Positions 6,543 to 6,659 of a DNA stretch of 6,659 nucleotides are shown in pieces. Under the pieces are notes generated by a model that searched no databases, was not told where the DNA came from, and was given only the letters and a program-made list of their open reading frames with translations. A program made the translations under genes and the position numbers. Source of the stretch: Verrucomicrobiales bacterium (GTDB taxonomy: Bacteria; Verrucomicrobiota; Verrucomicrobiia; Methylacidiphilales; JAAUTS01); NCBI GenBank assembly GCA_031279715.1, contig JAITHY010000134.1:1-6659 (forward strand). The letters run 5' to 3'. The stretch's first letter is position 1. Each line of letters starts with the position of its first letter.

Positions 6543-6659
6543 ATGGAAACGTTGCAGACTGTTGAATTGAAAATGCGCGAGGCTGGATTGCGTCCGGCGG
6601 CGATACGGTCGTTTCGGCGGAATAATTTGTCGCTCGTGTCGGGGGAGACGGGGCTGATT
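6543..6659 (+). CDS. N-terminal fragment, possibly a UDPGP-type UTP-sugar-1-phosphate uridylyltransferase
   Basis: The ATG at 6543-6545 opens a frame that stays open for 39 codons to the right edge. The visible product has KMREAGLRPAAIRSFR (residues 10-25) and then LVSGETGLI. From memory, this pattern of a short helix, an AI..FR segment, and LVSG.TGLI resembles the start of bacterial UDPGP type-1 nucleotidyltransferases, which make UDP-sugars from UTP and a sugar 1-phosphate. No catalytic motif lies in the window, so the function is tentative. It starts only six bases after the hydrolase stop, across an A-rich gap with no Shine-Dalgarno sequence, which suggests one operon with possible translational coupling. 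Confidence 0.5.
   Translation, partial: METLQTVELKMREAGLRPAAIRSFRRNNLSLVSGETGLI

Noticed and set aside
5813..6544. Minus-strand open frame of 243 codons
   Set aside because: It lies opposite the hydrolase gene, which has an intact catalytic triad, and overlaps the ppk1 N-terminus. Its Ser/Thr-rich composition is typical of an antisense shadow.
1..6659. CRISPR array, insertion sequence, riboswitch or defence system
   Set aside because: No regularly spaced direct repeats, transposase-like frame, terminal inverted repeats or recognised riboswitch core were found on either strand.

Overview
The window comes from a bacterial chromosome of moderately high G+C. It carries ordinary housekeeping and energy genes rather than an obvious mobile or defence island. 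A single-chain pyruvate:ferredoxin oxidoreductase suggests an anaerobe or facultative anaerobe. The opening residues of the last gene resemble a UDPGP-type nucleotidyltransferase and no start codon has a Shine-Dalgarno sequence. Both would fit the PVC group (for example Verrucomicrobiota), but that placement is a weak inference.

Layout, left to right. Positions 1-3246, minus strand: nifJ, open from its ATG to the left edge for 1082 codons and missing only about its last 100 residues. Positions 3247-3338: a short divergent promoter region between nifJ and a plus-strand tRNA-Arg(CCG) at 3339-3412, which is followed by a likely terminator. Positions 3413-3588: a spacer that may hold the tail of a decayed reading frame. 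Positions 3589-3673, minus strand: tRNA-Leu(UAA). Positions 3732-5873, minus strand: ppk1, polyphosphate kinase, 58 nt upstream of tRNA-Leu on the same strand. Positions 5874-5999: the divergent spacer between ppk1 and the right-hand genes. Positions 6000-6536, plus strand: an isochorismatase-like cysteine hydrolase. Six bases later, at 6543, another plus-strand gene starts and runs off the right edge.

The genes do not form one pathway. NifJ makes acetyl-CoA and reduced ferredoxin, PPK1 stores ATP phosphate as polyphosphate, and the two right-hand genes look co-transcribed. The most unusual feature cuts across all of them. The octamer CGTCAGCG (or its complement CGCTGACG) occurs 17 times in 6.66 kb, where about 0.2-0.3 would be expected. 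It is found in both orientations, in three unrelated genes, and in all three codon phases, so it is a DNA-level signal and not a protein repeat. Its density resembles that of DNA-uptake sequences or the cyanobacterial HIP1 palindrome, but I do not recognise this motif as a described one.
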